From NCBI GenBank assembly GCA_015063685.1, contig SVTR01000005.1:14729-78728 (forward strand): 64,000 nt of DNA, written 5' to 3'. Positions 60,922 through 64,000 of the stretch are shown here, piece by piece; positions within the stretch are counted from its first letter, which is position 1, and every line of letters starts with the position of its first letter. The notes under the pieces are model-generated. The model saw only the letters and a program-made list of their open reading frames with translations. It searched no databases and was not told the DNA's origin. Origin of the DNA: Oscillospiraceae bacterium. GTDB taxonomy: Bacteria > Bacillota > Clostridia > Oscillospirales > CAG-272. Position numbers and translations under genes: made by a program.

Positions 60922-63900
60922 AAAACACCAAGATACTGTTTGCTCTGTTGCTTACTGTCAGCCTTCTTTGGGTGATCTGTGCGTGCTCGGATTCGTCCAA
61001 TGACCCCACAGATACATCTGTAAGCACCACACCGACTTCCGCCACAGAGGCTCCCGCGGCAACTGAAGGTCATGTGCCCGATGAAACCGAAAGTACAGTT
61101 TTTCACGAGCCTGAGACAACACCCGGGGCGGATACTTATGAAGACACCGTTCCCGTGTCTGAGCCCGTAACGGAAGAACCTACCGTTGCGGAAACTTCTG
61201 CTGAAACCGTGACCTCCGACGGATCCGAAGAAATGTCGGAGCCAGAAACCACCGTTGAAACAGAAGCCGAACCAACGGCTTCCGTGGAACTCATTCCCAA
61301 CACCCTAACGGTGGAGGGAGATGAGGTCAAGGTGAATCTGACCGTTAAATATGAAAATCTGACAGAGGCTCACGGCGGCAAGTTGGTTCTATCGCTGTAT
61401 GACGAAAACGAATCGCTTTTGGACTTTCAAAGCGTTGATCTCACCGAGGGAACGGCAGATTATACCCTCTCCTGCGGCGAGGACAAGGCAAGTAGCGAAA
61501 TGACCCTCATCATCGAAGCAAACGGCGTCCCAGGGAACGGTAGCGAAGTGGGGATCATTTGGGAAACCGCCACTCTTAAGCTGAAAAACGGCCTCCCCCA
61601 GCTCACCGCCGACGGCGTGCGTTGCGTTGTGGCCGCCATGACCTTGGAGGAAAAGGCTCACATGGTCACGGGCACCCAGAACGTCAAATTGGAGAATGCC
61701 TCGGGTGGTACTTATGAGATCCCCCGTTTGGGTGTTCCCTCCATCACCGTCAACGATGGCCCTGCGGGCGTGCGCTACGGCACCACCGTTTGGTATCCGT
61801 CGGTCATCAATATCTCATCTTCCTGGGACGTAAAAATGGCTCAGGAGATCGGTGTGTCCATGGCCGAGGACGCTATAGCGCAGGATATCGACATCATCCT
61901 TGCCCCCGGCATGAACATTCAGAAAAACGTGTTGGGCGGACGTAACTTTGAGTATGTTTCCGAGGATCCTATCCTGACGGCCTACATCGCCGCTGCTTAC
62001 ACCAACGGCATCCAGTCCATGGGTGTAGGTGTATCTCTCAAGCACTTTGCTGCCAATAATCAGGAGACCGCCCGCGGTCAAATCAGTGCCAATGTCACCG
62101 AGCGTGCCCTCCGGGAAATCTACCTCAAGGCCTTCGGTATGGTCATTGGGTCCTCTGATCCTTACACCGTCATGTCCTGCTACAATCTGATCAACGGTCA
62201 GCGAGTGGCTACACGCTACGACCTGCTCACCACTTATCTGCGTGGTGAGATGGGCTTCCGCGGTTATGTCATGTCCGACTGGGGCTCCGGCGGAACGGTG
62301 GTAGAGAAGGTCAACGCGGGCAACGACATCAATATGCCCGGAGACGCTACCGATCCCGATACGCTTCTGACTGCCTATAAGGCGGGCAAGGTCGATCCCC
62401 TCATGCTGGATACTGCCTGCGGCAATATTCTCGGCGTGGTGGTACGTTGCCATGCCTTCAACAATCCCGATCAGCGTGTCCGTCTGGACTATAAAAATCA
62501 CGGCGAGCAGGTGGCAAACACCGCCGCCGACACCATGGTGCTGCTGAAAAACGAGGGTGCTTCCCTGCCTCTGGCAAGCGGCACCACCGTGGCTGTGTTC
62601 GGCAACGGTGCCGTGAGAACCATTTACGGCGGTGCGGGCTCGGGTTCTGTGTCCGCCAAGACCACGGTCTCCATCTTTGACGGACTCAGGAAGGCTGACG
62701 GACTGACCGTCTTTGACGCCGCCAACAGCCCCTTCCTGGGCTGTGAGGAGCATTCCCCCGCCGATGAATCCAAGGACGTGAAGGTCACCGAGGCTTACGC
62801 CGAGAAATGCGCCGAGGGCGCTGACGTGGCCGTCATCGTCATCTCCCGCGGCTCCACCGAGGGCGAGGACAGAAACACCCTGGAGGGTGATTTCAAGCTG
62901 AATCAAACCGAGCAGGACATGATTGACCGTGTGTCTGCTGCCTTCCATGCCAAGGGCAAGAAGGTAGTGGTGCTGCTCAATATCGGCTCTCCCATGGAAA
63001 TCATATCGTGGAGAGACACCGTGGATGCCATTCTTTGGGTAGGATATCCCGGTGAGCGTGCGGGCACTTCGGTGGCCAAGGTTCTGACAGGCGAGGTCAA
63101 TCCCTCGGCCAAGACTACCATCACCTGGCCCACGGCCTACAACACCACCCCTGCCCACCGCCACTTCCCGGGTAACGCCTCTGACGCTACCTATTACGAA
63201 GACATCTACGTGGGTTATCGCTACTATTCCACCTTCAACGTGGCCACCGCCTATCCCTTCGGCTTTGGTCTGTCCTACACAAACTTTGAATACTCGGATT
63301 TCTCTATTGAAAAGCAGAAGGACGGCTCTGTGACGGCCAAGGTCACCATCAAGAACGTGGGTAAGACAGCAGGCCGTGAGATCGCTCAGGTCTACGTGTC
63401 TAAGCCCGAGACCACCCTGGAGCAGGCCGCTTATGAGCTGGCGGGCTTTGGTAAGACCCGACTCCTTGCCCCCGACGAGAGCGAGACTTTGACCATCCGC
63501 ATTCCCGTGGAGGCGCTCGAGAGCTACGACACCGAAAACAGCCGCTACATCGTGGACAAGGGGGACTACACCTTCTTTGTGGGCGGGTCTTCCTTTGATG
63601 TCCGCTGTGACAGAAAGACCCTGAATTACCCCGAGCTGACGGTGGTGAGGGACGTGGAGAACATCGCTGTCCCTGACACCGAATTTGATTACATCCGCAA
63701 GGATGACTACAAGATCCCCACCGAAGACGAACAAAAGAAGAATCTTGCCCTGGGCAAGACCGCCACCGACAACGGACACGAGGGTGACTTTGTGGCGAAA
63801 AATGCTTTGGACGGAGATTTTATCACCCGTTGGAGCGGTCTCGGTACCACCGAGAGCACCCACAAGTTCACCGTGGATCTGGGCGAGGTCTATGAGGTGG

Positions 63901-64000
63901 GGGAGATCATCATCACCTGGGAGTCTCTGCAGGCACCCTTTACCCTTTACACCTCCGAGGATGGACGAAACTTCCAATTCATCGGCATTTTCTCGGCAAA
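60918..64000 (+). CDS. GH3 beta-glucosidase-like lipoprotein, 3' end outside the window
   Basis: At least 1027 residues; no stop before the window ends. The ATG at 60918 overlaps the preceding stop in ATGA, with AAAGGAA upstream. The lipobox is VICAC (Cys23). A Thr/Glu/Pro spacer (about 28-120) and a small beta domain precede the GH3 barrel from about 235, with NDGPAGVRYG, KHFAANNQE and the nucleophile motif MSDWG (Asp454). The GH3 C-terminal domain (about 540-745) and a fibronectin III-like domain follow, then the start of an F5/8-type (discoidin, CBM32-like) domain at about 942 (NLALGKTATDNGHEG). It cleaves beta-linked sugars outside the cell; exact substrate unknown. Confidence 0.93.
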   Translation, partial: MKNTKILFALLLTVSLLWVICACSDSSNDPTDTSVSTTPTSATEAPAATEGHVPDETESTVFHEPETTPGADTYEDTVPVSEPVTEEPTVAETSAETVTSDGSEEMSEPETTVETEAEPTASVELIPNTLTVEGDEVKVNLTVKYENLTEAHGGKLVLSLYDENESLLDFQSVDLTEGTADYTLSCGEDKASSEMTLIIEANGVPGNGSEVGIIWETATLKLKNGLPQLTADGVRCVVAAMTLEEKAHMVTGTQNVKLENASGGTYEIPRLGVPSITVNDGPAGVRYGTTVWYPSVINISSSWDVKMAQEIGVSMAEDAIAQDIDIILAPGMNIQKNVLGGRNFEYVSEDPILTAYIAAAYTNGIQSMGVGVSLKHFAANNQETARGQISANVTERALREIYLKAFGMVIGSSDPYTVMSCYNLINGQRVATRYDLLTTYLRGEMGFRGYVMSDWGSGGTVVEKVNAGNDINMPGDATDPDTLLTAYKAGKVDPLMLDTACGNILGVVVRCHAFNNPDQRVRLDYKNHGEQVANTAADTMVLLKNEGASLPLASGTTVAVFGNGAVRTIYGGAGSGSVSAKTTVSIFDGLRKADGLTVFDAANSPFLGCEEHSPADESKDVKVTEAYAEKCAEGADVAVIVISRGSTEGEDRNTLEGDFKLNQTEQDMIDRVSAAFHAKGKKVVVLLNIGSPMEIISWRDTVDAILWVGYPGERAGTSVAKVLTGEVNPSAKTTITWPTAYNTTPAHRHFPGNASDATYYEDIYVGYRYYSTFNVATAYPFGFGLSYTNFEYSDFSIEKQKDGSVTAKVTIKNVGKTAGREIAQVYVSKPETTLEQAAYELAGFGKTRLLAPDESETLTIRIPVEALESYDTENSRYIVDKGDYTFFVGGSSFDVRCDRKTLNYPELTVVRDVENIAVPDTEFDYIRKDDYKIPTEDEQKKNLALGKTATDNGHEGDFVAKNALDGDFITRWSGLGTTESTHKFTVDLGEVYEVGEIIITWESLQAPFTLYTSEDGRNFQFIGIFSA

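Noticed and set aside
61815..63977. 720-codon minus-strand frame near the right edge
   Set aside because: Shadow of the GH3 gene, which is open on the plus strand to the window end and shows MSDWG and domain order.

Overview
The window looks like chromosomal DNA of an anaerobic, Gram-positive Clostridia-type bacterium, probably a gut relative of the Oscillospiraceae or Christensenellales. Supporting signs are many lipobox lipoproteins and no outer-membrane genes, an Rnf ferredoxin:NAD+ complex with its own ApbE, a Rex redox repressor, MecA, a ClpE-like unfoldase, a DnaD/DnaC-type primosome pair, a YesL-family membrane protein, strong AGGAGG ribosome binding sites and canonical TTGACA-17-TATAAT promoters. 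No rRNA, recognisable tRNA, phage, transposase or CRISPR array was seen. Genus-level assignment is not possible from this sequence alone.

Layout. 1-371: tandem copies of a structured, terminator-ended RNA-like unit. 372-7757 (minus): a repeat-rich surface lipoprotein, then two cytoplasmic GH51-type arabinofuranosidases under one promoter. 8149-17030 (plus): a peptide ABC transporter operon (oppA-oppB-oppC-oppD-oppF plus a small membrane protein). OppC carries an RCC1-like beta-propeller insert and OppF a long helical insert. 17043-21865: a miniature element, a PAP2-like membrane protein, proC, SpoIIM-like and YesL-like membrane proteins, and mecA. 21866-33250 (minus): one long co-directional block, tsaD-rex-dnaD-dnaC-rnfC-rnfD-rnfG-rnfE-rnfA-rnfB-apbE-NusG_II-Gx transporter, linking redox sensing with Rnf energy conservation and covalent flavinylation.

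33439-37807 (plus): a GHL10-type glycosidase lipoprotein, an unknown coiled-coil membrane protein and a second PTEA-repeat lipoprotein. 37811-40995 (minus): a Crp/Fnr regulator with an SsuABC/TauABC-type transporter, preceded by a near-perfect promoter overlapped by a palindromic operator candidate. 41138-48128 (minus): an SDR oxidoreductase, a nested pair of miniature elements, a small membrane protein, a P-type ATPase that has lost every catalytic motif, and a ClpE-like ATPase.

48312-55540 (plus): a large lipoprotein, an M42 aminopeptidase, a composite inverted/direct repeat block, a NAGPA-type phosphodiester glycosidase, an orphan sensory-rhodopsin-transducer (ASRT) family protein, a second miniature element and a 29-residue Cys-rich peptide. 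55618-57069 (minus): an orphan sugar-type solute-binding lipoprotein. 57199-64000 (plus): a MoxR / DUF58 / DUF4129-like operon translationally coupled to a large GH3 beta-glucosidase lipoprotein that runs off the window.

Biologically this reads as a peptide- and glycan-using anaerobe. Secreted or lipid-anchored glycosidases and binding proteins sit on Pro/Thr/Glu-rich spacers, peptides enter through an enlarged Opp system, and Rnf couples ferredoxin oxidation to the ion gradient. The most unusual items are the Opp transporter with two domain insertions, the catalytically dead P-type ATPase, the duplicated flavinylation motif in RnfD, and the structured tandem RNA unit at the left end.
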